From: Rhodospirillales bacterium
GTDB lineage: Bacteria; Pseudomonadota; Alphaproteobacteria; Acetobacterales; Acetobacteraceae
Assembly: GCA_025352665.1 (NCBI GenBank)
Contig: JANXSM010000038.1
Coordinates: forward strand, 1-41,341
DNA: 41,341 nucleotides
Reading direction: 5' to 3'
Of this stretch, positions 16,334 through 27,489 are shown one piece after another. The notes beneath the pieces were generated by a model. The model was given only the letters and a program-made list of their open reading frames with translations, ran no database searches and was not told the DNA's origin. Numbering within the stretch: position 1 is the stretch's first letter; every line of letters begins with the position of its first letter. A program made the translations under genes and the position numbers.

Positions 16334-19144
16334 TCACGATGGGGAACCAAGAAAATCCCGGACCCGCGCGGCCGCATCCGCGAGGCCGGTGCGGATGACC
16401 TCGACGCCAGCAGGAAAGGCCGTCAGCAACCGCGTGGGCGTCTGCCGGTCCAGCAAGACGAACACGCCTTTGTCGGTTGCCGAGCGTATCAGGCGACCGA
16501 ACGCCTGGCGCAGGCGGAAACGGACGACACGATCGTCATAGCCGGTGGGATCGCCGCCGGAGAGATGGGTGCGGCGCTCGCGGTGCAGTATGTCCGGCCG
16601 CGGCCACGGCACGCGCTCGAACACCACGAGGCGCAACGCCCGACCGGGCACATCGACACCGTCGCGCATCGCGTCGGTGCCAAGCAGGCAACTGTCCGTC
16701 TCGATGCGAAACACATCGACCAGCGTCGCGTTGTCCATGGCATCGACATGCTGGCCAAGCAACGGGATGCCGGCGAGTTCAAGGTCGGGCGCGATGCGGG
16801 CGTGAACGGCACGCAGGCGGGAGATGGCCGTGAACAGGCCGAGCCCGCCGCCGCCGGAAGCCAGAAACAACGCTTTGTATGCAGCGGCAAGCTGGGTGAT
16901 CTCGCGTGAGTTCACGTCGCTGATGATGAAGGCACGGGTCTGTGCCGCGTAATCGAACGGACTCGCGACCGCCACACGCAGCGCAGGCGCCGGCAGATGC
17001 GAGGCGCCGACACGACCCTCGGCGATCTCCCAGGCGACTTCCTGGTCAGCCTCCCCGGTATCGCGCAACGTCGCAGAGGTCACGAGCACGCCATGCGCCG
17101 GCAGCGCCAGCGTGGTGGCGAACGGGATCGTGGGGTCGAGCCAATGGCGGTGCAGGCCCACGTCGCGGTCTCCGTCGGCGCGACGGTCGAGGCGAAGGAA
17201 CATCACATGGGTCGGCCGCGTGCCGGGCTCAGGGGCAAATTCGGCGGCTGCCTGCAGCATGGCGGCCCAGGCGCCCAGCCTGTCGATGGCGCGACGCTTG
17301 AGCGTGCGACAGGCTGCTTCGATCCGGTTGCGCATGGCCGAGTCGAGCTCCTCGGCCTCGTCCTCGAGGCGAGCGGCCAGACGATCGTGCAAGGTCTTGA
17401 GCGGGGTTGCGATCCGGTTCAGCGCCCGCGCCAGGGTCAGCGCCGCCATCGGCAATTCATCGACCGCCGGATGCAGATCGCATTCCAGAACGCCCGGGCC
17501 GGGATCGCCGGTGCCGCCAACGCGGGCGAGCACCTGCCGGCGGGCCGCCTGCAACAGCGCCTCGGTGGGATTGGGGCGACCGGCTTCGGGCACAAGTTCG
17601 GCCACAGCGCCACCGAGCCGTGCGTTCCAGCCAGGCGCCGGCAAAGCCTGCGCGGCCTGCAAGGCGGCATCGAGCGGGGCCAGCAGCTTCTCGTTGGCGG
17701 CGACCAGTTCCTCCAACCGCCGACGCAAGCCGCGCGCCCGGCTGCGCCCTCCTTCAGCCCCGAGCAGCCAGCGGCGCAACTCGGCAGTTTCGATGCCGGA
17801 CAGCTCGGCGGCGAAGGCGCTGTCGGCCGCGTCGAACAGATGATGACCTTCGTCGAACACGTAGCGAATCGGCACCGAGTTATCGTCGATCCCCCCCCAC
17901 GCCGCCTGCGCCATGACCAGGGCGTGGTTGGCGACCACGAGGTCCGCCCCGCGGGCCCGGCGGATCGTGTGCTCGACGAAGCATTTGCGCCAATGCGGGC
18001 AGGCCGCATGGATGCATTCGCCGCGCCGGTCGGCGAGCCCGCCGGCAACGCCGGGGCCGAACACCTCGGAGAACCAGCCGGGCAGATCGCCGCCCTGGAT
18101 GTCGCCATCCGCGGTGGCCAGCGCCCAGCGGGCGATCAGCCCGAGCGGTATCACCGAAAGCGGCATGGAACCGGCGTTGGCAGCTCCCACCGCATCCTCG
18201 AGATTGAGCAGGCAAAGGTAGTTCTCACGGCCTTTGCGCACGACGACTCGCCGCCGACGCTCGGCCTCGTCGGGGTAGAGACGGGCCAGCTCGCCGTCGA
18301 TCTGGCGCTGCAGATGGCGGGTGTAGGTGGCGATCCACACGGCGCCCTTGTTGCGTTCGGCCCACAGGCTGGCGGGCGCGATGTAGCCAAGCGTCTTGCC
18401 GGTGCCGGTGCCCGCTTCGGCCAGCACCATATGCGGGCTGCCGCGCGTGGCCCGCGGGGCGAAGGCGGCGGCCGCGGCGCCGGCGTAGTCGGCCTGCCCC
18501 GGGCGCTGTTCCGCGCTGCTGCCGAGCATGCTGGCCAGCCGGGTGCGGGCTTCGGCGGCGCTGACCGGCAAGGCGGAGGGCGCCGGCGGCACCGCCTCCT
18601 CCTCCCACTCCGAAAGACGCTTCCACACCCGCAGAGCATCGGGCTGCGGCCGTTCGCCGGTTCGCCCGAGCGCTGCCAGCACGAAGGGCGTCCAACCCCA
18701 GCCGGCCTCGCCCATGCGTGCGGCCAGGCCCGCCGCGTCGCGATTGATCGGCAGGTCACGACCGGCGGACAGATGCGCCAGCAGTGCCCGGCAGATATCC
18801 GGCAGGCACGCCGCAAGCGCCCCAGGTGCCGGCGGCGGCAGGTCGAGCGCCAGCGCCAGGCCAAGCGGCGTGGGTGCCGCCGATCGGGCCGGCCGCGCAA
18901 AGGCGAACAGCTCCAGCAGGTCGAGCGCCGGCATCGAACGCATGCCCAGCCGCCGCAGGGTGGCGGGGGCGTGAACCAGCATCGGCGGCGATCCGGCGCG
19001 CAGCATCCGTGCGGCCTCCGGTGCCGCCAGATCCAACAATTCGCCGTCGGCGGTCAGCATCTGTGCGCGCCCAACCCGTGCTGCGACGCACGCCGTACGC
19101 GGAAGCAGGATCGCGGGCGGTTTGGGCGCGGTAAAACCTGTCAT
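16334..19144 (-). CDS. DinG-like ATP-dependent DNA helicase (iron-sulfur superfamily 2)
   Basis: A 936-residue XPD/DinG-type 5'-3' helicase. Walker A is EAGTGTGKT (243-251), the DEAH-type box reads DEGH (431-434), and motif VI is QAFGRLIRSATDKGV near the C-terminus. Four cysteines of the expected iron-sulfur cluster lie at 311, 377, 382 and 388. The first 200 residues are an alphaproteobacterial-type extension without a recognised catalytic motif. It is likely to act in replication or repair, for example on R-loops or other blocked structures. It is divergent from lysK across 61 nt; an interrupted CCTGT-N6-ACAGG repeat there is not a standard LexA box. Confidence 0.88.
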   Translation of the reverse strand: MTGFTAPKPPAILLPRTACVAARVGRAQMLTADGELLDLAAPEAARMLRAGSPPMLVHAPATLRRLGMRSMPALDLLELFAFARPARSAAPTPLGLALALDLPPPAPGALAACLPDICRALLAHLSAGRDLPINRDAAGLAARMGEAGWGWTPFVLAALGRTGERPQPDALRVWKRLSEWEEEAVPPAPSALPVSAAEARTRLASMLGSSAEQRPGQADYAGAAAAAFAPRATRGSPHMVLAEAGTGTGKTLGYIAPASLWAERNKGAVWIATYTRHLQRQIDGELARLYPDEAERRRRVVVRKGRENYLCLLNLEDAVGAANAGSMPLSVIPLGLIARWALATADGDIQGGDLPGWFSEVFGPGVAGGLADRRGECIHAACPHWRKCFVEHTIRRARGADLVVANHALVMAQAAWGGIDDNSVPIRYVFDEGHHLFDAADSAFAAELSGIETAELRRWLLGAEGGRSRARGLRRRLEELVAANEKLLAPLDAALQAAQALPAPGWNARLGGAVAELVPEAGRPNPTEALLQAARRQVLARVGGTGDPGPGVLECDLHPAVDELPMAALTLARALNRIATPLKTLHDRLAARLEDEAEELDSAMRNRIEAACRTLKRRAIDRLGAWAAMLQAAAEFAPEPGTRPTHVMFLRLDRRADGDRDVGLHRHWLDPTIPFATTLALPAHGVLVTSATLRDTGEADQEVAWEIAEGRVGASHLPAPALRVAVASPFDYAAQTRAFIISDVNSREITQLAAAYKALFLASGGGGLGLFTAISRLRAVHARIAPDLELAGIPLLGQHVDAMDNATLVDVFRIETDSCLLGTDAMRDGVDVPGRALRLVVFERVPWPRPDILHRERRTHLSGGDPTGYDDRVVRFRLRQAFGRLIRSATDKGVFVLLDRQTPTRLLTAFPAGVEVIRTGLADAAARVRDFLGSPS

Positions 19145-19205
19145 GACACAGGTATAATCGGTTCAAGCGATTGACCAAGCCATCCCCCATTTCTAGCTTG
19201 ACGGA

Positions 19206-20810
19206 ATGTCCGATACATTCAGTCACAGGTCAGACCCCATTCCCGCTCCAACTGTTCCGAAGTCGTGGCCGTTCGAGGAGGCGCAGAAGGTCGCGTCGCG
19301 GCTGAACGCGTCCGGAAAGGCGCATGCGCTGTTCGAAACCGGGTATGGCCCCTCCGGACTGCCGCATATCGGCACGTTCGGCGAAGTGGCGCGCACCTCC
19401 TGGGTAAGGCATGCGTTCTCCACACTCACTGGCCTGCCGTCCCGCCTGCTGGCGTTCAGCGACGATATGGATGGCCTGCGCAAGGTGCCCGGCAACGTGC
19501 CGAACCAGGAGATGCTGGAACGCCACATCGGCCAACCCCTGACGTGCGTGCCAGACCCATTCGGCACGCATGAGAGCTTCGGCGCACACAACAACGCCGA
19601 GCTACAACGCTTCCTCGATGGATTCGGCTTCGATTACGAATTTGCCTCCTCGACCGAATACTACCGCGCCGGCCGGTTCGACCCGATGCTGCGCCACATG
19701 CTCGCCCTGCACGACGAGGTCGTCGCCGTCATCCTGCCCTCGCTGCGCGCCGAACGTGCCGCGACCTACTCGCCGTTCCTGCCGATCCATCCGAAAACCG
19801 GCGTGGTGATGCAGGTGCGCGTCGAACAGACCGATGCCGACGCCGGCACGATCTCCTGGAAAGACCCGGAGAACGGCGCCTGGTACGAAACCCTGGTCAC
19901 CGGCGGCGCCTGCAAGCTGCAGTGGAAGGCCGACTGGGGCATGCGCTGGGCGGCGCTGGGCGTCGATTACGAAATGTCCGGCAAGGATCTGATCGACAGC
20001 GTGCGCCTGTCCGGCAAGATCTGCCGCATTCTGGGCAGCCCGCCCCCGGTGGGGTTCACCTACGAACATTTCCTCGACGACGGCGGCCAGAAGATCAGCA
20101 AAAGCAAGGGCAACGGCCTGACGGTCGACGAATGGCTGCGCTATGCGCCGCCGGAAAGCCTGTCGCAGTTCATGTTCAACCAGCCGCAGCGGGCCAAGCG
20201 GCTGTTCTTCGACGTGATCCCCAAGGCGGTCGACGAATACGTGGCCAACGCCGGAAAGGCGCACGGCCAGGACCCGGCAGCGCAGCTGGTGAACCCGGCC
20301 TGGCACATCCACGCCGGCCAGGTGCCGCAGTCATCCGCAAGTTCGCTCTCGTTCGCCATGCTGCTCAACCTCGCCAGCGTGGTGAATGCGGAAACCCCCG
20401 AGCTGCTGTGGGGCTTCATCCGACGCTACACGCCAGGTGCCACCCCCGAGGATATGCCGTTCCTCGCAAGACTGGTGGATTGTGCCATCGCCTATTACGT
20501 GGATTTCGTCAGGCCCAAAAAGCAGTTCCGCCAACCCGACTCGGTGGAGCGCCCGGCACTGGAGGATCTCGCCGCCGCCTTGCGGGCATTGCCGCCCGAG
20601 GCCGGCGCCGACGACCTGCAGACCCTGCTGTACGACGTCGGCAAGCGCCAGCCCTTCGCCGAGCTGCGCGCCTGGTTCTCCTGCCTCTACCAGGTGCTGC
20701 TGGGCCAGCAGGAAGGGCCCCGCTTCGGCCAGTTCATCGCGCTCTACGGGGTGCCGGAAACCATTGCCCTGATCGACACGGCGCTCACCCGCAGCCTGCT
20801 CCCGGTCTAA
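19206..20810 (+). CDS. lysK: Lysyl-tRNA synthetase, class I
   Basis: A 534-residue class I LysRS that charges tRNA-Lys. The HIGH-type motif is [10 protein letters not shown] (H54-T57) and the KMSKS loop is KISKSKG (296-302); the typical YSPFLPI and [20 protein letters not shown] segments are present. Many alphaproteobacteria use this archaeal-type enzyme in place of class II LysS. A TATAAT lies at 19153-19158 with no good -35. The stop is 3 nt before an MprF-like gene, so the two are cotranscribed. Confidence 0.95.
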   Translation: MSDTFSHRSDPIPAPTVPKSWPFEEAQKVASRLNASGKAHALFETGYGPSGLPHIGTFGEVARTSWVRHAFSTLTGLPSRLLAFSDDMDGLRKVPGNVPNQEMLERHIGQPLTCVPDPFGTHESFGAHNNAELQRFLDGFGFDYEFASSTEYYRAGRFDPMLRHMLALHDEVVAVILPSLRAERAATYSPFLPIHPKTGVVMQVRVEQTDADAGTISWKDPENGAWYETLVTGGACKLQWKADWGMRWAALGVDYEMSGKDLIDSVRLSGKICRILGSPPPVGFTYEHFLDDGGQKISKSKGNGLTVDEWLRYAPPESLSQFMFNQPQRAKRLFFDVIPKAVDEYVANAGKAHGQDPAAQLVNPAWHIHAGQVPQSSASSLSFAMLLNLASVVNAETPELLWGFIRRYTPGATPEDMPFLARLVDCAIAYYVDFVRPKKQFRQPDSVERPALEDLAAALRALPPEAGADDLQTLLYDVGKRQPFAELRAWFSCLYQVLLGQQEGPRFGQFIALYGVPETIALIDTALTRSLLPV

Positions 20811-20813
20811 CGT

Positions 20814-22859
20814 ATGCCCACTCTCAAGAAGATCCTGCGCCACATCCCTGCCCTGCTGGGCGTACTGCTTCTCGGCGGTGCGATCTATGTGGTGCAGCGC
20901 GAGTTCCGTCACCTCAAGATCGCCGACATCTCCAAGGCTCTCGACGCAATCCCGCGCATGGCCTTGGTATGGTCCTTCCTGTGGACCGTGGCCTCGTATG
21001 GCGTGCTGACCTTCTACGACCGGCTCGGCACCATCTATGCGGGCAATGTGGTCAGCTACGCCCGCGTCGCCTTTGCCTCGTTCTGCGCCTATGCGCTGTC
21101 GCACAACCTGGGATTTGCCGCAGTCTCAGGCGCTGCGGTGCGCTACCGGCTGTATGCGCACTGGGGCCTGACGCCGCTGCAGATCGGCAAGGTGGTGGCG
21201 TTCTGCTCGCTCACCTTCGGCCTCGGCGCCATGGTGCTGGGCGGAATCGTGCTGTTCCACAACCCCAAGGCGGTTCCGTTCTTCGGCAACTGGCTGCCGG
21301 TGCCGCTGATGTATGCGTTGGGCGGGCTGATGTGGGCGATCGTGGTGGCCTATGTGCTGCTGTCGCGCCTGCTCGGCTCGCGTCGCGTGTTCGGCCACTC
21401 CGTGGAACTGCCGAACTGGAGGATGGCGCTGCTGCAGGTTCTGCTGGCAACCGTGGACGTCGCCGTGACGGCTGCGATCATGCACGCGCTGCTGCCGCCT
21501 GCGGCGGGGCTCGACTACCTCACCTTCCTCGGCGTCTACCTCGCCTCCTACACCGCGGGCCTCGCGGCCAACGTGCCCGGCGGGCTAGGCGTGTTCGACA
21601 CGGCCCTGCTCTACGGCCTGTCACCTTATCTGGCGCCGCCGCAGATCATCGGGGCCATCGTAGTGTTCCGATTGTACTACTACATCATTCCGTTGTTCCT
21701 GGCCGGGTCGTTGTTCACCGGCAACGAAGTGCTGCTGCGCGGCCGCGGTTTCCTCTCTCAAGCGGCAAGGTTGGGCGGGCTGCAGGAAGTCACGCCTGAT
21801 TTCGCAGTCACCGCCGCCACTGGCGCCGTCGGCCTTTGCGGCCTGCTGCTACTTTGCATCGGCGTGATCGAAACCCCATCGGACTTCTCCTGGATCGATC
21901 CCGACTTCGCCGACGTCGCCGCCACCGCCAGCCAGTTCATCCCCTCCCTGATCGGCGCCGCCCTGATCGTGCTCGCCATCAAGATGGCGCAGCGCGTGGC
22001 CTTGGCGTGGGGTGCGACTATCGTGCTGCTGCTGGTCGCCGCGGTGTTCGCCGTGGTGCAAGGCGAACATTGGTGGATCCCTAGCGTGCTGGCGTTCAGC
22101 GCACTGCTGCTGCTGCCCTTCCGCACCGCCTTCTACCGTCGCGCCCACCTGTTCAGCGGTCCCATGCAGACCTCGACCGCGGTGCCGCTGTTCTTCTTCT
22201 GCGTCTGCATTCTCGCGCTGGCTGCCTTCGAGCCGCATGTCCGCTGGCTGGACAACGACAGCTGGTGGGGTGTGGTCCTCTCGCCAGACGTGCCGAACTC
22301 GCTGCGCGCCTCGGTCGCCTTCACCGTGGGCATAGGTGCCGTGGCCCTTGCCCGGCTGCTTCACCCGGGCAAGGTGCGTCCTGTCGGCTGGTCCGCCGAC
22401 AGCCGCCTGCGCTACGCAGCGCTCGGCGCCATGCCCCCCGCAGAAGCTGATGGCGTGGTGTGGGGGGAAGCGGCGCGCGCCGCGATTCCCTACCGCCATG
22501 TCGGCGGCGTGCTGCTGGGCCTCGGAGACCCCGCGGGAGCGCCCAGCGACTATGCGTCGGCGATCTGGCGCCTACGCGACCTCGCCACCCAGGAGGGGTT
22601 GGACCCCGCGATCTGGGGCGCTGGCCCCAAACTGCTCAAAATCTATGCAGACCTGGGGTTGTCACCCGTCCGCATCGGCCCGGACGGCACCCCGCTCGAC
22701 ACCGAACACGAGCTTCCCGCCAGCAGCGTGCACTACCTCGTCTGCAAGGCAGAGCGGCATCTGCAAACCCTGCTGCCGCTGCTGCCCGAACTGGTGGCGC
22801 ACGACATGGCCAGCGAAGGCATCACACCGGCCTACACGGTATCACAACATTCGCCGTGA
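20814..22859 (+). CDS. MprF-like membrane protein (lysyl-PG synthase/flippase family) with truncated C-domain
   Basis: A 681-residue protein with an N-terminal flippase-like region of about 14 hydrophobic helices (including NVPGGLGVFDTALLYGLSP and the R-x-x-Y-Y-x-x-P signature) followed by only about 150 residues of the DUF2156/GNAT-like synthase domain (YRHVGGVLLGLGDPAGAPSD ... WGAGPKLLKIYADLGLSPVR). Full MprF proteins have roughly 850 residues; the half of the domain that normally completes aminoacyl transfer is missing. It may therefore be a flippase, or have an altered activity. It is coupled to lysK (3-nt gap), the enzyme that makes Lys-tRNA, the donor used by MprF. Its last 38 nt overlap the convergent MaoC gene. 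Confidence 0.8.
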   Translation: MPTLKKILRHIPALLGVLLLGGAIYVVQREFRHLKIADISKALDAIPRMALVWSFLWTVASYGVLTFYDRLGTIYAGNVVSYARVAFASFCAYALSHNLGFAAVSGAAVRYRLYAHWGLTPLQIGKVVAFCSLTFGLGAMVLGGIVLFHNPKAVPFFGNWLPVPLMYALGGLMWAIVVAYVLLSRLLGSRRVFGHSVELPNWRMALLQVLLATVDVAVTAAIMHALLPPAAGLDYLTFLGVYLASYTAGLAANVPGGLGVFDTALLYGLSPYLAPPQIIGAIVVFRLYYYIIPLFLAGSLFTGNEVLLRGRGFLSQAARLGGLQEVTPDFAVTAATGAVGLCGLLLLCIGVIETPSDFSWIDPDFADVAATASQFIPSLIGAALIVLAIKMAQRVALAWGATIVLLLVAAVFAVVQGEHWWIPSVLAFSALLLLPFRTAFYRRAHLFSGPMQTSTAVPLFFFCVCILALAAFEPHVRWLDNDSWWGVVLSPDVPNSLRASVAFTVGIGAVALARLLHPGKVRPVGWSADSRLRYAALGAMPPAEADGVVWGEAARAAIPYRHVGGVLLGLGDPAGAPSDYASAIWRLRDLATQEGLDPAIWGAGPKLLKIYADLGLSPVRIGPDGTPLDTEHELPASSVHYLVCKAERHLQTLLPLLPELVAHDMASEGITPAYTVSQHSP

Positions 22860-23271
22860 CGATCTGAACCACCGTGCCATCCTGCCGGGTGGTCGTGGTG
22901 CGCAGCTTGGCAAGCCCCCGATCCGGCCGTGACCGGCTGAGCCGCAGTTCGACGATCTCCGTCTCCGCCGACAAAGCGTCCCCCGGCAGCACCGGCGCCG
23001 GCCAGGAAATCGCGTCGATCCCAGCCCCGATGATCCCGCCCACCACCGGCGGGCTGGCGCCATCGACCAGCAGCCGCATGGTAACCGAAGCCGTGTGCCA
23101 TCCGCTGGCCACCAGGCGGCCGAAAATGCTATTGGCCGCCGCAATTTCGTCGGTATGGGCCGGCTGCGGATCGAACTCGACGCCGAATTGCATGATCCGC
23201 TCGGCGGTCATCAGAATGGGTCCGGCCCGGAATCTCTGCCCCACTTCCAGGTCCTCGAAGTACAGCGACAT
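22822..23271 (-). CDS. MaoC-like hot-dog-fold dehydratase/hydratase
   Basis: A 149-residue hydratase-2 fold protein. The catalytic pair Asp34 and His39 lies in QFGVEFDPQPAHTD; YFEDLEVGQRF is the usual start. Such enzymes hydrate enoyl-CoA or related thioesters. The ATG at 23271 has GGGAG 6 nt upstream; a longer in-frame reading to 23295 lacks a site. Convergent with the MprF-like gene and overlapping it by 38 nt. 23272-23472 holds nothing recognisable. Confidence 0.88.
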   Translation of the reverse strand: MSLYFEDLEVGQRFRAGPILMTAERIMQFGVEFDPQPAHTDEIAAANSIFGRLVASGWHTASVTMRLLVDGASPPVVGGIIGAGIDAISWPAPVLPGDALSAETEIVELRLSRSRPDRGLAKLRTTTTRQDGTVVQIVTANVVIPCRPV

Positions 23272-23472
23272 CAATTGCTCCCAGCGCCCACCCATGGGTC
23301 GCCGGGGTTCATGCCGCGTGCAGCGTCCCCACGCAAGCCAGCAGGCAGGCGACGGAGGGTGATGGTCCGTGTCTCACGAGCGCCCCGGACGACAAACACC
23401 AGTTCATCCAACCAGGGTGCAACATCGCCGCATTGAGTACGAGGTAAACCAGTGTCGGCTTGAGCCTGACGC

Positions 23473-24075
23473 TCACAGCAGTCCGAGCATCGCCGCCGTT
23501 CCGAAGCCCGCCAGTACCAGCGCCGACAGCCGGTCGATCCAAAGCATGATCCGCGGCGTCACCGCCCTGCGCGCCCCGGCAACGGTCGTGCAAAGCACCA
23601 ACCACCAGATCGCCGATCCCATGAACACGCTGGCCACCAGCGTCATCACCCCGCCAGCCGCCGCCAGGCCAAGCGCGCCAAACGCCGCCACGAAGCTCAG
23701 GATCGTCGCCGGATTGGTCAGCGTGAGCCCGACCGCCACAAAGTAGGATCGCGCGAGCCCTGCCCCGCCCACGGAACGCGCACTGCGTGCGTGCCCGCCC
23801 ACCCGCCGGGCAGCAACGCCCAACCAGATCAAAAATGCACCACCCACCCAACGCAACGGCGTCTGCCAGGCGACGAGAAAGCGGGCCGACGCACTCGTGC
23901 CCGATGCGGCCAGCGCCCCGTACAGCGCATCGCCGGTGGCAATACCCGCGCCGATGGCAATGCCCGCCGCCCAGCCGCGTGAGATCGTACGGTTGATACA
24001 CAACAGCCCCATCGGCCCGACGGGCGCTGCGATCGACAGGCCCGGCAACAGGCCTGCCCAAAGTATCTGCTCCAT
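23473..24075 (-). CDS. LysE/RhtB-family amino-acid exporter
   Basis: A 200-residue membrane protein with about six helices and the family signature near the start (PGLSIAAPVGPMGLLCINRT) and GLTLTNPATILSF in the middle. RhtB-type proteins export amino acids and related small molecules. The ATG at 24075 has GGGAG five nt upstream. The substrate cannot be judged. Confidence 0.88.
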   Translation of the reverse strand: MEQILWAGLLPGLSIAAPVGPMGLLCINRTISRGWAAGIAIGAGIATGDALYGALAASGTSASARFLVAWQTPLRWVGGAFLIWLGVAARRVGGHARSARSVGGAGLARSYFVAVGLTLTNPATILSFVAAFGALGLAAAGGVMTLVASVFMGSAIWWLVLCTTVAGARRAVTPRIMLWIDRLSALVLAGFGTAAMLGLL

Positions 24076-24106
24076 GTCCGCTCCCGCACATGAACGCCAA
24101 AACAAG

Positions 24107-24136
24107 AAAGGCCGCCGGGTTGCCCCGGCGGCCTTT
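24107..24136. terminator. Rho-independent-type terminator hairpin
   Basis: A perfect 13-bp stem, AAAGGCCGCCGGG / CCCGGCGGCCTTT, with a TTGC loop. It lies about 60 nt after the cold-shock gene on the minus strand; the stem ends in A/T pairs in both directions. Confidence 0.75.
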
Positions 24137-24196
24137 CCTTCAAACGATCAAGCCTTCACGCAAACCCCAAGAGGTTTTCGTTGAGCCGAAGCGTGA

Positions 24197-24400
24197 TCAG
24201 GCGAGCTTGAGGTTGGTGGCTGCAGCCTTGCCGCGCTCCATGGCAACTTCGTAGCTGACCTTCTGGCCATCGTTCAGGCCCTTGAGGCCTGCGGCCTGCA
24301 CGGCGGTGATGTGCACGAACACGTCCTTGCCGCCGTCAGACGGCATGATGAAGCCGAAGCCTTTGGTGGCGTTGAACCACTTGACGGTACCGATAGCCAT
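24197..24400 (-). CDS. Cold-shock-domain protein (CspA family), copy 1
   Basis: A 67-residue single cold-shock domain with both RNA-binding motifs, KGFGFI (RNP1) and VFVHI (RNP2). It binds single-stranded nucleic acid and melts RNA structure. It differs from the copy at 24646 at only a handful of positions, so the two arose by tandem duplication. SD-like AGGAGACAC precedes the ATG. Confidence 0.95.
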   Translation of the reverse strand: MAIGTVKWFNATKGFGFIMPSDGGKDVFVHITAVQAAGLKGLNDGQKVSYEVAMERGKAAATNLKLA

Positions 24401-24645
24401 GGTGAGTGTCTCCTGAAGTCAGACGCGGGTTCCCGCGGCTGGGTGGATTTGGTTGCGGGGTGAATGTCCCGGTCGGGCGAGATCGACTTGAAGGACAGGA
24501 AGGCTGCGCCGGCCCGACCTTACGTCGAAACTTTCGGTCCCGGGCATAGGTTTGGCGAGCCGGCTGCCACCACGCCTTGCGTAAGGCAACACCATGGGTA
24601 TGGCGGGGTGCAATCGGCCAAACCTATGGGGGAATGCGTGCTGGG

Positions 24646-24849
24646 TCAGGCCAGCTTCAGGTTGGTCGCTGCGGCCTTGCCGCGCTCCATAACCACTTCG
24701 TAGCTGACAGCCTGATTTTCATCGAGGCCACGCAGGCCTGCTGCCTGAACCGCGGTGATATGGACGAACACGTCCTTGCCACCGTCACTCGGCATAATGA
24801 AACCAAAACCCTTGGTTGTATTGAACCACTTAACCGTACCGTTAGCCAT
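24646..24849 (-). CDS. Cold-shock-domain protein (CspA family), copy 2
   Basis: A 67-residue cold-shock protein with RNP1 KGFGFI and RNP2 VFVHI, nearly identical to the downstream copy. The 245-nt gap between the copies suggests separate promoters and leaders. The 239 nt between this gene and the groEL terminator hold no gene and may include its 5' leader. Confidence 0.95.
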   Translation of the reverse strand: MANGTVKWFNTTKGFGFIMPSDGGKDVFVHITAVQAAGLRGLDENQAVSYEVVMERGKAAATNLKLA

Positions 24850-25088
24850 CTGCGTTTCTCTTTCCGTCAGTTCTTCGCGCAGAGGCGCGAAGCGTATGAC
24901 AACCGGGTCGATGGTCTTCTTGAATGCACCCGTGGAAGACGTGCGGCGAATGGAGCAACACGACGGAAACGCAGCAAGGCAAGCCAGAACGCGATTGCGG
25001 AACCACTGGCGCAGAATCCAACGCCCGAGTCAAACAAAACGGCATCGGTATTTCGAGATTGAGTGAGGAAGAACGCCATAAAAACGAA

Positions 25089-25118
25089 AAAGGGGCAAGC
25101 CTTGCGGCCTGCCCCCTT
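25089..25118 (-). terminator. groESL terminator
   Basis: On the minus strand a GC-rich hairpin (AAGGGGGCAGG / GCTTGCCCCTT, one bulge) is followed by TTTTTCGTTTTT. It lies 30 nt after the groEL stop. Confidence 0.75.
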
Positions 25119-25147
25119 CACATAAATCAAAGCAATGGAGACTGGAT

Positions 25148-26806
<1,659 letters not shown>

Positions 26807-26826
26807 TTATAATCTCAGCGAAAAGC

Positions 26827-27144
26827 TTAAGCAGCCTTCTTGGTGGAGGCAGCAGGGGCTTCGATGATGCCCATGATGTCGCTCTCCTTCATGATCAGCA
26901 GCTCCTCGCCGTCGATCTTGACTTCGGTGCCCGACCACTTGCCGAACAGAACGCGGTCGCCGGCCTTCACGTCCAGGGCGACGATGGCGCCCTGCTCGTT
27001 GCGGCTGCCTGGGCCGGCGGCGATGATCTCGCCTTCCATCGGCTTTTCCTTGGCGGTGTCAGGAATGATAATCCCGCCAGAGGTCTTTTCTTCGGCGGTG
27101 ATCCGGCGAACGACCACGCGGTCGTGCAGGGGACGGAATTTCAT
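26827..27144 (-). CDS. groES: Co-chaperonin GroES (10 kDa)
   Basis: A 105-residue co-chaperonin beginning [15 protein letters not shown] with the mobile loop [18 protein letters not shown] (residues 18-35). The start is set by GGAG 8 nt upstream. A short Ala/Lys-rich tail ([11 protein letters not shown]) extends beyond the usual end. Confidence 0.97.
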   Translation of the reverse strand: MKFRPLHDRVVVRRITAEEKTSGGIIIPDTAKEKPMEGEIIAAGPGSRNEQGAIVALDVKAGDRVLFGKWSGTEVKIDGEELLIMKESDIMGIIEAPAASTKKAA

Positions 27145-27245
27145 ATGGATCGCTCCAGGTGGATGATGACAGCGACCGATCGGAGGTTTCAACGGCTGCT
27201 GGCAAGCGCGCCACAACACGCCGAAGCTGCCGGTCGGCCGGTTCG

Positions 27246-27272
27246 TTAGCACTCCCCCGCGGGGAGTGCCGA
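27246..27272. promoter_or_regulatory. CIRCE operator 1 (HrcA site)
   Basis: TTAGCACTC-N9-GAGTGCCGA, matching the CIRCE consensus TTAGCACTC-N9-GAGTGCTAA with two mismatches in the right arm. It lies just downstream of the -10 and should cover the transcription start of groESL, so HrcA binding would block transcription until heat shock. Confidence 0.9.
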
Positions 27273-27273
27273 T

Positions 27274-27302
27274 GATCTAGAAGTCCGTTCCGGAGATGTC
27301 AA
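27274..27302 (-). promoter_or_regulatory. groESL promoter
   Basis: On the minus strand TTGACA (27297-27302), a 17-nt spacer, and TAGATC (27274-27279). It lies between the two CIRCE elements and about 130 nt upstream of groES. The -35 is a perfect consensus; the -10 is weak, fitting a repressed or dual-sigma promoter. Confidence 0.65.
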
Positions 27303-27309
27303 GCACTCG

Positions 27310-27336
27310 GCAGCACTCCACGCGCGTGAGTGCCAA
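27310..27336. promoter_or_regulatory. CIRCE operator 2 (HrcA site)
   Basis: GCAGCACTC-N9-GAGTGCCAA: the core AGCACTC-N9-GAGTGC is intact with the correct 9-nt spacer. It lies immediately upstream of the -35 box; an extra half-site (GCACTC) is at 27303-27308. A second CIRCE at one groESL promoter would allow tighter repression or also affect the divergent usg gene. Confidence 0.7.
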
Positions 27337-27489
27337 CGCATTGAAATAGCGCGGTGTTTATTGGTTCATTAGCTTTTCGTCTGTCACAATGATGGCAGCC
27401 TCGCGAAAGGCTTCAGCGCTCGCAGCTGCACGAACCACCGCAAGGTCACGTGAAAGGACCACACACCGGATCATCCCCAGGAGACACGC

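Noticed and set aside
19135..19152. CCTGTCATGACACAGG between dinG-like gene and lysK as a LexA (SOS) box
   Set aside because: Spacing is CTGT-N6-ACAG, not the N8 of the enterobacterial box, and it is not the GTTC-N7-GTTC alphaproteobacterial box.
16997..19174. 725-codon plus-strand frame opposite the DinG-like helicase
   Set aside because: Antisense shadow: low-complexity Gly/Arg/Gln/Ala sequence with no domain, while the minus strand has all helicase motifs.
19922..21799. 625-codon frame overlapping lysK and the MprF-like gene in another plus-strand frame
   Set aside because: Arg/Ala/Gly-rich shadow; both overlapped genes have strong family motifs in their own frames.
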